The notes: a model not told the origin generated them from the sequence alone. A stretch of 16,720 bases of DNA from Campylobacteraceae bacterium (GCA_027002665.1 JALWZK010000211.1:1-16720); one strand, 5' to 3'; counted from the stretch's first letter, positions 1-14,549 are shown. Translations and numbers: made by a program.

Positions 1-653
1 ATATTATATAGAGCTATTTGGTTATCATATCCTGCTGTTATGGCAAAATAGTTACTATTTTTTTGAATTATCTTAACTGCATAGACCTCTCTTGTATGAA
101 AAGAGATAGTATCTTTTAATCTAAAATCCTCTTCTACCTCCCAAATCTTAGCTCTTTTATCATGTGAACCAGAGATAAGATATTTTCCATCTTGGCTAAA
201 AGAGAGGTCAGAGACTACATCTTTATGTGATTTTAAAACTTTTATAAGTCTGCCTGTGGGGTAGTTATAGATTCTAATAGAACCAACTAAATCATCATTT
301 ACTCCATGACCTTCTGCCATAAATCCCCCAATAGCCAAAAACTCATTATTAGGACTTAAAGCGATAGCATATATTTTGCCTTCATCTCCTGCTCCAATCT
401 GCCCCAATATCTTTCGTTTCTCTTTTCCTGTTTTACTATCCCATACTCGCACGGTTTTATCATCAGAGGCAGAGATAATATCACCTGATTTGGTAACAAT
501 AATATCTTGTATCTTTGCTGTATGTCCTTTGGTATCGAGTTGTAAAATAGCCTCTTTAGTATAGGTTTGATTTTGAGTGCTATTCTGGTGGTATGGAGTT
601 GGATTACATGCTGTTAGTAGTAGCAAGAGTGTGATTAGTAGTATCCGTTTCAT
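1..653 (-). CDS. WD40-repeat lipoprotein (5' part, runs off left edge)
   Basis: Partial gene: 217 codons are visible and the frame is still open at the window edge. The start ATG at 651-653 has an AAGGGG ribosome binding site 8 nt upstream. Residues 1-16 form a lipoprotein signal: MKR, then a hydrophobic Leu/Ile stretch, then a lipobox LLTAC with Cys16 as the predicted lipidated residue. Asn17 follows; it is not the Asp that retains lipoproteins in the inner membrane under the E. coli Lol rule, so outer-membrane location is possible (inference). After a short linker, four WD40-type blades can be seen: about 44-72 (GH to VRVWD), 92-130 (ending SIRIYN), 142-172 (SH to AKIWE) and 186-217 (ending IALYN). 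WD40 propellers are protein-binding scaffolds, and nothing here suggests catalysis. The partner is unknown. The gene is separated from the upstream epimerase by a 194-bp gap holding a palindromic repeat, so it may have its own promoter. Family call is confident; function is not assigned. Confidence 0.85.
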   Translation of the reverse strand, partial: MKRILLITLLLLLTACNPTPYHQNSTQNQTYTKEAILQLDTKGHTAKIQDIIVTKSGDIISASDDKTVRVWDSKTGKEKRKILGQIGAGDEGKIYAIALSPNNEFLAIGGFMAEGHGVNDDLVGSIRIYNYPTGRLIKVLKSHKDVVSDLSFSQDGKYLISGSHDKRAKIWEVEEDFRLKDTISFHTREVYAVKIIQKNSNYFAITAGYDNQIALYN

Positions 654-691
654 TTTTTATTCCCCTTTATTGTCTATTGTCCTATTTTCCC

Positions 692-766
692 GTAGGGGTA
701 GCCCTTGTGGCTACCCTAAATGTGGCATATACATTGTTTTAGGGTATCCATAAAGGATACCCCTAC
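692..766. repeat. Paired inverted palindromic repeat (REP/BIME-like)
   Basis: Two hairpins lie back to back. The first pairs GGGTAGCC (696-703) with GGCTACCC (709-716) around a 5-nt loop. The second pairs GGGTATCC (742-749) with GGATACCC (755-762) around a 5-nt loop. The 29-nt units 692-720 and 738-766 are also reverse complements of each other with only 4 mismatches, separated by 17 nt, so the whole block can form one large cruciform. The mismatches preserve both internal hairpins. A degenerate third unit lies at 14861-14889. No T tract follows either hairpin on either strand, so this is not a typical intrinsic terminator. It most resembles a REP/BIME-type intergenic repeat; no transposase is visible in the window. 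Confidence 0.8.
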
Positions 767-777
767 AATCAAACAAT

Positions 778-786
778 ATTTTACCA
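778..786 (-). promoter_or_regulatory. Possible extended -10 promoter for the WD40 lipoprotein gene
   Basis: On the minus strand TGGTAAAAT matches an extended -10 (TGnTAtAAT with one change). No -35 hexamer is visible 16-18 nt upstream, which is common for this phylum. Transcription from here would start near 771 and give a leader of about 118 nt carrying both palindrome hairpins before the lipoprotein ATG. AT-rich sequence produces such matches by chance, so this is weak. Confidence 0.25.
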
Positions 787-847
787 TTAGTTTGGTTAAT
801 TTTGGGGGAAATCTTGGAAAATTTGATTAGGTGTTTTTTTTAATTAA

Positions 848-1729
848 TTATTTGCCATTGAGCCTATTATCAATTACCTGAATACACTCTAAAAGCCCCT
901 GTCCTAAGTCTATATATGGGTTGGCAACAAGTTTCTTAGCTACGCTTGGGTGGTATGAGTATGGTGTGATTTTATAGTGTCCCATATTTGAGGTATCTAT
1001 CTGAGTTATCTCCAATCTATTGCCCATTATCTCATTTATCATAGTTAAAAGCTCTATCCGTTTTAGTCTCTCCACTCCTGTTAAGATAATATGCTCATTC
1101 TCATAACTCTTATCCTCTAATATATCGACAGATAACTTAGCAGTATCAGCCGCATGCACATACTCTCTTAAATCCTCTCCATCGCCTTTAAACTCCAACT
1201 TTCCATACTTAATTGCACTCTCTAAGAGATTATAGATATAGTTATTGTGACTTGCCCTCTCCCCATATATAGAGCCATATCTAATAATTGTATATTTTAA
1301 GCCATATCTTCGATAATACTCCTCTGTAAGCTTTTCGGCACTATGTTTACTAATCCCATAAAAAGAGCCTTCACTACTTAGAGCATAGGCACTACTTGCA
1401 TAGATAAATCTCTCTATGCTACTATGCCTACAAGCTTCCAATATATTTAGATTTCCCATTACATTTACATTCATTGTATTGATTGGGTCATGAATTGCAT
1501 CATCTAAGTTGGCAACTGCTACAAAGTTATATACAATATCGGCATCTTTTACAATAGATAGAATATCATCTCTATTTAAAATATCTATGGGTTTAAATGT
1601 TTGAGTATCTTTGAGGTATTGAGATGGAGCTAAATCTGCAATAGTAACGCCATAACCTCGTCTCGTTAGCTCATCAGCCACATAGGAGCCTAAGAAGCCA
1701 CTTCCACCAAAGACTATAACTCTCTTCAT
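848..1729 (-). CDS. NAD-dependent epimerase/dehydratase (extended SDR family)
   Basis: 293-aa extended short-chain dehydrogenase/reductase of the nucleotide-sugar epimerase/dehydratase group. The N-terminal Rossmann glycine motif is G8-G-S-G11-F-L-G14, followed by an acidic residue (Asp32) after beta-2, which fits NAD(H) preference. The catalytic set is visible as Ser112/Ser113 in YASSAYA and Tyr124-xxx-Lys128 in YGISK. The REYVHAAD segment at 188-195 is the usual C-terminal sugar-nucleotide-side motif. Such enzymes oxidise and re-reduce or dehydrate a sugar nucleotide in the cytoplasm; the specific substrate cannot be read from the sequence. The start ATG overlaps the stop of the preceding dehydrogenase (ATGA, 1726-1729), so the two are probably translationally coupled and act in one pathway, plausibly surface glycan synthesis (inference). 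Its own ribosome binding site is weak (GAGAG), consistent with coupling. No intrinsic terminator is seen after the stop. Confidence 0.88.
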   Translation of the reverse strand: MKRVIVFGGSGFLGSYVADELTRRGYGVTIADLAPSQYLKDTQTFKPIDILNRDDILSIVKDADIVYNFVAVANLDDAIHDPINTMNVNVMGNLNILEACRHSSIERFIYASSAYALSSEGSFYGISKHSAEKLTEEYYRRYGLKYTIIRYGSIYGERASHNNYIYNLLESAIKYGKLEFKGDGEDLREYVHAADTAKLSVDILEDKSYENEHIILTGVERLKRIELLTMINEIMGNRLEITQIDTSNMGHYKITPYSYHPSVAKKLVANPYIDLGQGLLECIQVIDNRLNGK

Positions 1730-2652
1730 TTAAAACTCTCTAACTTTAATCTTAGATTTCTAATAGCACTCATACCCATAGCCTCTATCGCCTCTTTTGA
1801 GTTGCCTCCAATATGTGGAGTTGTAATTAGATTTGGTAGCTCTATAAGCTCTCTATCGATTGGTGGCTCTACCTCATAGACATCAATTGCACCTCCACCA
1901 ATAATACCATTTTTAAGTGCATATTTTAAATCAGCCTCATTGATAATTCCACCTCTTGCACTATTAATTAAAAAAGCATTTGGTTTCATTAACCTCATCT
2001 CTTGTAGAGTTATTAAATTATAGGTAGTCTTATCCAATGGAGTGTGTAGAGTTATAATATCTGCCTCTCTATATATCTGCTCCTTAGAGGCTTTAATTAA
2101 ATTATTCTCTCTATAATACTCATCTTGATTTATAATATCATTTACTAAGATTTTACATCTAAAGGGTTTTAAGAGTCGGATTAGCTCCTTTCCAATAAAT
2201 CCAACTCCAATAACTCCAACCACTTTACCACTAAGCTCAAATCCCCCATTTTTATTCCAGATACCATTTTTTAACTGATTGGAGGTGATATATAGATTTC
2301 TACTAAGCATAAGCATATAACCCAATACCATTTCAGCTACAGAGAGTCTATTTACTCCTCCACTCCACCCAATCTCTATGCCTAAGCTTCTACACGCATC
2401 TAAATCTAAATTGTTTAATCCAACACCATACTTGGCTATCACTTTGAGATTTTTACAATGGGATAGCACCTCTCTATCTATATTATCTAATCCAACAATT
2501 AGACCATCTGCATCTTTAATATACTCAATTAGCTCTCTCTTGGTAAATCTTCTACCATCTAAGTTGAGTTTTGCATCTGGAAAATATCTATATATCTCTC
2601 TCTGTAATACTCTATTTTTGGAAAAAGAGGGAGAGGTTACTACAATATTCAT
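1726..2652 (-). CDS. D-isomer-specific 2-hydroxyacid dehydrogenase (SerA-like, no ACT domain)
   Basis: 308-aa NAD-dependent dehydrogenase of the phosphoglycerate/formate/D-lactate dehydrogenase superfamily. The substrate domain is split around a nucleotide domain that begins near residue 100. The dinucleotide motif is G149-V-G151-F-I-G154, with Asp172 at the end of the next strand favouring NAD over NADP. The catalytic triad is intact: Arg233 in NSARGG, Glu262 in YEVEP and His280 in TPHIGG. It ends straight after the catalytic domain, so it lacks the C-terminal ACT or intervening domain of long SerA enzymes; a housekeeping serine pathway role is not excluded but not shown. It starts 4 nt after the rpoC stop, with GGAAGAG inside the rpoC 3' end serving as ribosome binding site, and overlaps the epimerase by 4 nt. 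Two-gene sets of this kind occur in glycan clusters, so a role in making a sugar or hydroxyacid precursor is the inference. Confidence 0.88.
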   Translation of the reverse strand: MNIVVTSPSFSKNRVLQREIYRYFPDAKLNLDGRRFTKRELIEYIKDADGLIVGLDNIDREVLSHCKNLKVIAKYGVGLNNLDLDACRSLGIEIGWSGGVNRLSVAEMVLGYMLMLSRNLYITSNQLKNGIWNKNGGFELSGKVVGVIGVGFIGKELIRLLKPFRCKILVNDIINQDEYYRENNLIKASKEQIYREADIITLHTPLDKTTYNLITLQEMRLMKPNAFLINSARGGIINEADLKYALKNGIIGGGAIDVYEVEPPIDRELIELPNLITTPHIGGNSKEAIEAMGMSAIRNLRLKLESFK

Positions 2653-2656
2653 AGTG

Positions 2657-11340
<8,684 letters not shown>

Positions 11341-11358
11341 TCATTTTGATATATATTA

Positions 11359-11389
11359 TTCATTGATGAATGTATATTTTAGATATACA
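11359..11389 (-). promoter_or_regulatory. Two small hairpins in the rpoB 5' leader
   Basis: TGTATAT (11371-11377) pairs with ATATACA (11383-11389) around a 5-nt loop, and TTCAT (11359-11363) pairs with ATGAA (11366-11370) around 2 nt. Both lie between the proposed rpoB start point and its ribosome binding site. They are AT-rich and weak; a regulatory role is only a possibility. Confidence 0.3.
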
Positions 11390-11409
11390 AAAAAACTATT
11401 GCACAATAG
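11389..11409 (-). terminator. rpoB: Short hairpin plus T7 tract in the rplL-rpoB gap (possible attenuator)
   Basis: Transcribed leftwards, CTATTG pairs with CAATAG (11396-11409) and is followed immediately by seven T residues (11395-11389). The stem is short and AT-rich, so partial read-through (attenuation) is more likely than full termination. An attenuator at this place is known in E. coli, where it makes ribosomal stalk proteins in excess of polymerase. The hairpin overlaps the -10 of the proposed rpoB promoter. Confidence 0.5.
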
Positions 11410-11431
11410 CTTATCACTATATCGTTGTCAA
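11403..11431 (-). promoter_or_regulatory. rpoB: Sigma70-type promoter for rpoBC
   Basis: On the minus strand a perfect -35 TTGACA (11426-11431) is followed after exactly 17 bp by TATTGT (11403-11408), a 4/6 match to TATAAT. Transcription would begin near 11396, giving a leader of about 65 nt before the rpoB ATG. A perfect -35 is unusual in this AT-rich sequence and makes the call better than chance. Confidence 0.55.
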
Positions 11432-11468
11432 TCTTTTATGTGTTACTACAAATCTAACACAGGAGAAC

Positions 11469-11491
11469 TCAAGCGAAATAGTATCGCTTGA
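11469..11491 (-). promoter_or_regulatory. 8-bp hairpin just after rplL (processing or stabilising stem)
   Basis: TCAAGCGA (11469-11476) pairs perfectly with TCGCTTGA (11484-11491) around a 7-nt loop, starting 8 nt beyond the rplL stop. In the direction of transcription no T tract follows, so it is not a classic terminator. A 3' stabilising stem or an RNase III type processing site, as known in the E. coli rplL-rpoB gap, would fit. Confidence 0.45.
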
Positions 11492-11499
11492 AAAGTTTT

Positions 11500-11868
11500 T
11501 TATTTTAATTCGCAAGTAGCTCCAGCTTCCTCAATCTCTTTCTTAATCGCCTCTGCCTCTTCCTTAGATACAGCCTCTTTAAGTGTGGTTGGAACATTCT
11601 CAACAGCAGATTTTGCCTCTTTAAGTCCAAGACCGGTAATTTTTCTAACAACCTTAATTGCATTAATCTTCTTAGGACCAGCTCCCGTTAAGATAACATC
11701 AAACTCTGTCTGCTCTTCGACCTCTTCTTCGACAGCAGGACCACCAGCTACTACTGTTGCTTGTGCGGAAACACCAAACTTCTCTTCAAACTCTTTTACC
11801 AATTGAGACAGCTCTAATACTGACATATTTGATATAAACTCTAAAACATCTTCTTTAGTTATTGCCAT
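11500..11868 (-). CDS. rplL: 50S ribosomal protein L7/L12
   Basis: 122-aa acidic stalk protein, the multi-copy component of the L10(L12) stalk that recruits and stimulates the GTPase factors EF-Tu and EF-G. The N-terminal dimerisation helices (about 1-35) are followed by a short Ala/Gly/Glu-rich hinge (about 36-54) and the factor-binding C-terminal domain, with the conserved [21 protein letters not shown] segment region near 66-86. Full length for the family. The start ATG has AAAGGA a few bases upstream and lies 24 nt after rplJ. One small oddity is Cys119 close to the C-terminus, where Val is more usual. rplL is followed by a hairpin and a possible attenuator before rpoB, which would let the stalk protein be made in excess over polymerase. 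Confidence 0.97.
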   Translation of the reverse strand: MAITKEDVLEFISNMSVLELSQLVKEFEEKFGVSAQATVVAGGPAVEEEVEEQTEFDVILTGAGPKKINAIKVVRKITGLGLKEAKSAVENVPTTLKEAVSKEEAEAIKKEIEEAGATCELK

Positions 11869-11892
11869 TTCATTTCCTTTTATTAAATTATT

Positions 11893-12378
11893 TTACTCTT
11901 CTTCTGATAATTTATCTGCTAATGCTTGTAAACCAATTGTAAAGTTCTGCACAGGTGCATTCCAAACATTAAGTAACATACCCAGAAGTTCATCTCTACC
12001 CGGAAGTTTTGCCATAGCCTCAATAGTTGCCAAGTCGGCAAGTTTTGATTCTATTACTCCGGACTTAATTGAGAACTTATCTTTATTGGCTTGTGCAGAC
12101 TTATCTGCCACCTTACAAGTGGCAATTTGGTCTTTACCCCAGATAAAGATATTGTTATTAACAAGCTCCATCTCATCACAATTTGCATTTCTCAATGCTA
12201 TCTTGGCAAGAGTGTTTTTGACTACTCGAACGCTAACATCATTCTCCTTAGCCAGTTTTCTAACACCCTCTAATGCCTCAACGGTCATGCCCTTGTAATT
12301 ACATACAATTATGGCACCCTGATTGGTAAATGAGTTGGATAGCTCATTAACTATAGCCTCTTTTTCTGTCCTAGTCAC
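11893..12378 (-). CDS. rplJ: 50S ribosomal protein L10 (GTG start)
   Basis: 161-aa L10, which anchors L7/L12 dimers to the ribosome stalk base. The family N-terminus (T-R-T-E-K-E, here right after the start) begins at a GTG codon at 12376-12378, with AAAGGAG at 12384-12390 only 5 nt upstream. An in-frame ATG at 12415-12417 would give 174 aa, but it has no ribosome binding site and lies within the structured leader, so it is rejected. The body carries the usual N-terminal rRNA-binding domain and an Ala/Glu-rich C-terminal helix ending LADKLSEEE, where L12 dimers bind. rplL follows after 24 nt. Control is probably by L10 binding its own leader at 12379-12464. Confidence 0.95.
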   Translation of the reverse strand: MTRTEKEAIVNELSNSFTNQGAIIVCNYKGMTVEALEGVRKLAKENDVSVRVVKNTLAKIALRNANCDEMELVNNNIFIWGKDQIATCKVADKSAQANKDKFSIKSGVIESKLADLATIEAMAKLPGRDELLGMLLNVWNAPVQNFTIGLQALADKLSEEE

Positions 12379-12464
12379 TGATTCTCCTTTCGACCTATAA
12401 TAGGGTGTTGTCTCCAACCCATCTATCTTTTCAGATAGATTAATTAAGCTTTCGCCCCTATTAT
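12379..12464 (-). promoter_or_regulatory. rplJ: L10 autoregulatory leader (L10_leader-like RNA)
   Basis: The rplJ leader folds into a closed multi-part structure. The closing helix is a perfect 9 bp: the base-paired arms are CCCTATTAT (12456-12464, plus strand) and ATAATAGGG (12397-12405). Inside is a 7-bp hairpin (12421-12427 with 12434-12440, 6-nt loop) and a small GTTG/CAAC stem near the 3' side with a GAGA loop, plus an unpaired CTTAATTAAT-type segment. The ribosome binding site (12384-12390) begins 6 nt beyond the closing helix. The position and architecture match the known L10 leader family, in which the L10-L12 complex represses translation of rplJL. The match is by eye; no covariance model was run. 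Confidence 0.65.
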
Positions 12465-12506
12465 CTTTAGCCTAAAATAAATCTATGCCATTAAGCATAA
12501 AGTAAG

Positions 12507-12524
12507 GGGCATTTAAAAATGCCC
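12507..12524 (-). promoter_or_regulatory. GC-rich hairpin between rplA and the L10 leader
   Basis: GGGCATT (12507-12513) pairs with AATGCCC (12518-12524) around a 4-nt loop, 13 nt past the rplA stop. In the transcribed direction it is followed by a pyrimidine-rich but interrupted stretch (CTTACTTTAT). It could be a weak terminator separating the L11 and L10 units, or a processing stem; the T tract is poor, so terminator is not asserted. Confidence 0.4.
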
Positions 12525-12537
12525 TAAACTTTATACT

Positions 12538-13239
12538 CTATTTAATATCCAATAGTTCAGTTGTGTCCAATGATATAGCAGGACTCATAGTTAGAGACAA
12601 TGCACCATTTAGGATATATCTACCCTTTGCGGCTGCCGGTTTCGATTTATTAATTTTCTTTACAAAAACTCTTAAATTCTCTTCAATCTTATCCTTACTA
12701 AAACTTGATTTTCCAATTCCAGCATGGATATTTCCCTTTTTATCAACTCTAAAGTTTACCTTTCCACCCTTAGCCTCTTTAACAGCTTTGGCAATATCCA
12801 TAGTGACTGTCCCTGTCTTTGGGTTCGGCATGAGACCTTTTGGACCTAAAATTCTTGCTACTCTTCCTATTGTTCCCATCATATCGGGAGTTGCAATTAC
12901 AGTATCGAAATTGATATTTCCCTCTTGTATCTGCTCAATTAAATCTGTTGAGCCTACAATATCAGCTCCCGCCTCTTTTGCCTCATCTGCCTTTGCACCT
13001 TTCGCAAATACAGCAACTCGAACCTTCTTCCCTGTTCCATTTGGAAGCACCACAGAGCCTCTAATCATCTGGTCGGCATGTCTTGGATCAACATTCAGAT
13101 TTAGTGCTACCTCCACAGTCTCATCAAATCTTGCCGATTTTAACTCTGGAAGAAGCTCAACCGCCTCCTTTACAGAATATCTTTTCTTACTATCTATCTT
13201 CTCCAGAAGAGCTTTTCGCTTTTTAGTTATCTTTTTCAT
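12538..13239 (-). CDS. rplA: 50S ribosomal protein L1
   Basis: 233-aa L1, the mobile L1-stalk protein that binds 23S rRNA and helps release deacylated tRNA from the E site; in many bacteria it also represses its own operon by binding mRNA. The sequence is full length for the family. It shows the conserved central [13 protein letters not shown] motif and the [13 protein letters not shown] stretch that follows, and it ends in the usual [16 protein letters not shown] tail. The start ATG (13237-13239) has GGAG 8 nt upstream. It is separated from rplK by 56 nt, a gap longer than most in this operon and containing a small hairpin. The downstream gap of about 160 nt leads into the rplJ leader. Confidence 0.97.
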   Translation of the reverse strand: MKKITKKRKALLEKIDSKKRYSVKEAVELLPELKSARFDETVEVALNLNVDPRHADQMIRGSVVLPNGTGKKVRVAVFAKGAKADEAKEAGADIVGSTDLIEQIQEGNINFDTVIATPDMMGTIGRVARILGPKGLMPNPKTGTVTMDIAKAVKEAKGGKVNFRVDKKGNIHAGIGKSSFSKDKIEENLRVFVKKINKSKPAAAKGRYILNGALSLTMSPAISLDTTELLDIK

Positions 13240-13267
13240 CTATCTATCTCCACGATATTAAAATCTC

Positions 13268-13282
13268 CCACTATCTTAGTGG
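13268..13282 (-). promoter_or_regulatory. rplA: Small hairpin in the rplK-rplA gap (possible L1 binding site)
   Basis: CCACT (13268-13272) pairs with AGTGG (13278-13282) around 5 nt; in the mRNA the stem is followed by GGAG. Ribosomal protein L1 binds short helices with adjoining GGGAG-type bases in its own messages, so this is a candidate site, but the structure is small and the match is loose. Confidence 0.2.
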
Positions 13283-13295
13283 TAATAGTATTATT

Positions 13296-13721
13296 CTATG
13301 CAACAACCTCTACACCCATACTTCTACAAGTGCCTTCAATAATTTTTGCTGCCATCTCTCTATCATCTGTATTTAAATCAGAAATCTTCTGCTCAACAAT
13401 CTGATAAATCTGCTCTTTTGTCAAAGAGCCAATCTTATTTTTAAGCGGATTATCTGACCCCTTTTTTACATTAATAGCTTTCATAATTAGTTCACTCGCT
13501 GGAGGTTGTTTTGTCTCAAAAGTGAAACTTCTATCTGCATAGACTGTAATTTCAACAGGAATTTTAAATCCCATCTTATCTTTAGTTCTCTCATTAAATG
13601 CTTTACAGAACTCCATAATATTGACACCTCTCTGTCCAAGAGCTGGACCTACTGGTGGTGATGGATTAGCTGAACCTGCTGGTATCATTAATTTAAATTT
13701 TTCAGTTATCTTTTTTGCCAC
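13296..13721 (-). CDS. rplK: 50S ribosomal protein L11 (GTG start)
   Basis: 141-aa L11, which binds the GTPase-associated centre of 23S rRNA, next to the L10-L12 stalk, and takes part in factor-dependent GTP hydrolysis and the stringent response. The N-terminal domain contains the family signature [22 protein letters not shown] near residues 23-44, and the C-terminal rRNA-binding domain ends in the Gly-Thr-Cys-Arg-Ser-Met-Gly segment. The start codon is GTG (13719-13721), supported by an AAGGAG ribosome binding site at 13728-13733, 6 nt upstream, and by the family N-terminus [10 protein letters not shown]. An 89-nt leader separates it from nusG and carries two small inverted repeats. Confidence 0.97.
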   Translation of the reverse strand: MAKKITEKFKLMIPAGSANPSPPVGPALGQRGVNIMEFCKAFNERTKDKMGFKIPVEITVYADRSFTFETKQPPASELIMKAINVKKGSDNPLKNKIGSLTKEQIYQIVEQKISDLNTDDREMAAKIIEGTCRSMGVEVVA

Positions 13722-13753
13722 TATTTTCTCCTTAAATTAGATAGTAATTTATG

Positions 13754-13805
13754 TAATCGCTAATTACGATTAGGATTTATGCCTATTTTTTGTTAAACAA
13801 AAAAT
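13754..13805 (-). promoter_or_regulatory. rplK: Two inverted repeats in the rplK leader
   Basis: A perfect 10-bp inverted repeat (13785-13794 with 13796-13805, arms ATTTTTTGTT/AACAAAAAAT, 1-nt centre) lies just after the nusG stop. A 6-bp stem TAATCG/CGATTA (13754-13759 with 13767-13772, 7-nt loop) lies between it and the rplK ribosome binding site. The rplK leader is the L1 repressor target in E. coli, so these may be regulatory, but no clear L1 motif is recognised. Confidence 0.35.
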
Positions 13806-13810
13806 CCAGT

Positions 13811-14341
13811 TTATATAATCTTCTCTACTTGCGTATGTAATATCTCTACAGGTGTATTTCTACCAAAAATAGATACATTTAGTTTTAATTTACCATGGTC
13901 AAGGTCATACTCTTCAACCATACCTGTAAAATTGGAAAAAGGTCCCTCAATAATACGAACCATCTCCCCATTCTCAAAATCGACCTTAGGTCGTGGAGCA
14001 GATTTATTCTCCATTTTGTCTAAGATTACTTTAATATCTGCTTCGGTTAGAGGAGTGGCGTTTTTCCCCTCTCCAATAAATCTTGAAACTTTTGGAAGTC
14101 TTTGAATCTTGTGCCATAAAGAGGTATCTAATTCCAGATGGGCGAACACATATCCCGGATATAGTGTTCTCTCTGTAATTTTCTTCTCTCCCTTTTTAAC
14201 CTCTATAACCTCTTCGGTAGGAACAATCACAGTATCTATCTTATCCTCTATTCCATGTTCTACAGCAAGGAGTTCAATACCCCTTTTAACCGCCTGTTCA
14301 CTACCGGAGTAAACCTGTATTGCATACCATTGAAATGCCAT
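13811..14341 (-). CDS. nusG: Transcription termination/antitermination factor NusG
   Basis: 176-aa NusG, which binds RNA polymerase, suppresses pausing and links it to Rho or to the leading ribosome. The NGN domain spans about residues 5-100, with the W-Y-A-I-Q-V-Y-S-G start and the L-Y-P-G-Y-V-F core at 60-66 that contacts the beta' clamp. The KOW domain spans about 124-160 (NGEMVRIIEGPFSNFTG). Length is typical. ATG at 14339-14341 is one base after the secE stop, with its ribosome binding site (GGGAG) inside the secE 3' end, so the two are coupled. secE-nusG followed by rplK is the common bacterial order. Confidence 0.97.
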   Translation of the reverse strand: MAFQWYAIQVYSGSEQAVKRGIELLAVEHGIEDKIDTVIVPTEEVIEVKKGEKKITERTLYPGYVFAHLELDTSLWHKIQRLPKVSRFIGEGKNATPLTEADIKVILDKMENKSAPRPKVDFENGEMVRIIEGPFSNFTGMVEEYDLDHGKLKLNVSIFGRNTPVEILHTQVEKII

Positions 14342-14342
14342 A

Positions 14343-14528
14343 TTAACTCCCTATAGCTATTGAGACTATTGATGACATTAGCATATCGACAAGTGCTAAA
14401 AAGAGTGATATAATAGTTACAACTATAAAAACGGCAATAGATGCCTGTTTAACTTGAATTTTTGTCGGAAATATAACTTTTCTTATCTCTTCTCTAACAT
14501 GTCTAAAATATGTTATTAATTTTTCCAT
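14343..14528 (-). CDS. secE: Preprotein translocase subunit SecE
   Basis: 61-aa short-type SecE with a single membrane span, the clamp that holds the two halves of SecY together in the protein-export channel. Residues 1-25 form the amphipathic cytoplasmic helix including the conserved KVIFPT segment (about 18-23), and about 31-53 form the hydrophobic transmembrane helix (ASIAVFIVVTIISLFLALV). The single-span form is usual outside enteric bacteria. ATG at 14526-14528 follows tRNA-Trp by about 21 nt; the ribosome binding site is not strong (AAAGG at long spacing, or AGAG close by). nusG starts one base after its stop. Confidence 0.95.
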   Translation of the reverse strand: MEKLITYFRHVREEIRKVIFPTKIQVKQASIAVFIVVTIISLFLALVDMLMSSIVSIAIGS

Positions 14529-14549
14529 CTCTATAATTACCTTTAGTTA

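Noticed and set aside
738..766. Intrinsic terminator after the epimerase
   Set aside because: The hairpin is good, but no T tract follows in the transcribed direction, and the unit recurs elsewhere as an inverted copy, so it is called a repeat.
12379..12417. In-frame upstream ATG giving a 174-aa L10
   Set aside because: No ribosome binding site, lies inside the predicted leader fold, and the added residues do not resemble the L10 N-terminus; GTG at 12376-12378 fits better.
12563..13261. Long plus-strand open frame (232 codons) opposite rplA, and similar ones at 5928-6653 and 4788-5339 opposite rpoC
   Set aside because: They mirror well-established conserved genes, have no ribosome binding site or recognisable domain, and reflect codon bias on the other strand.
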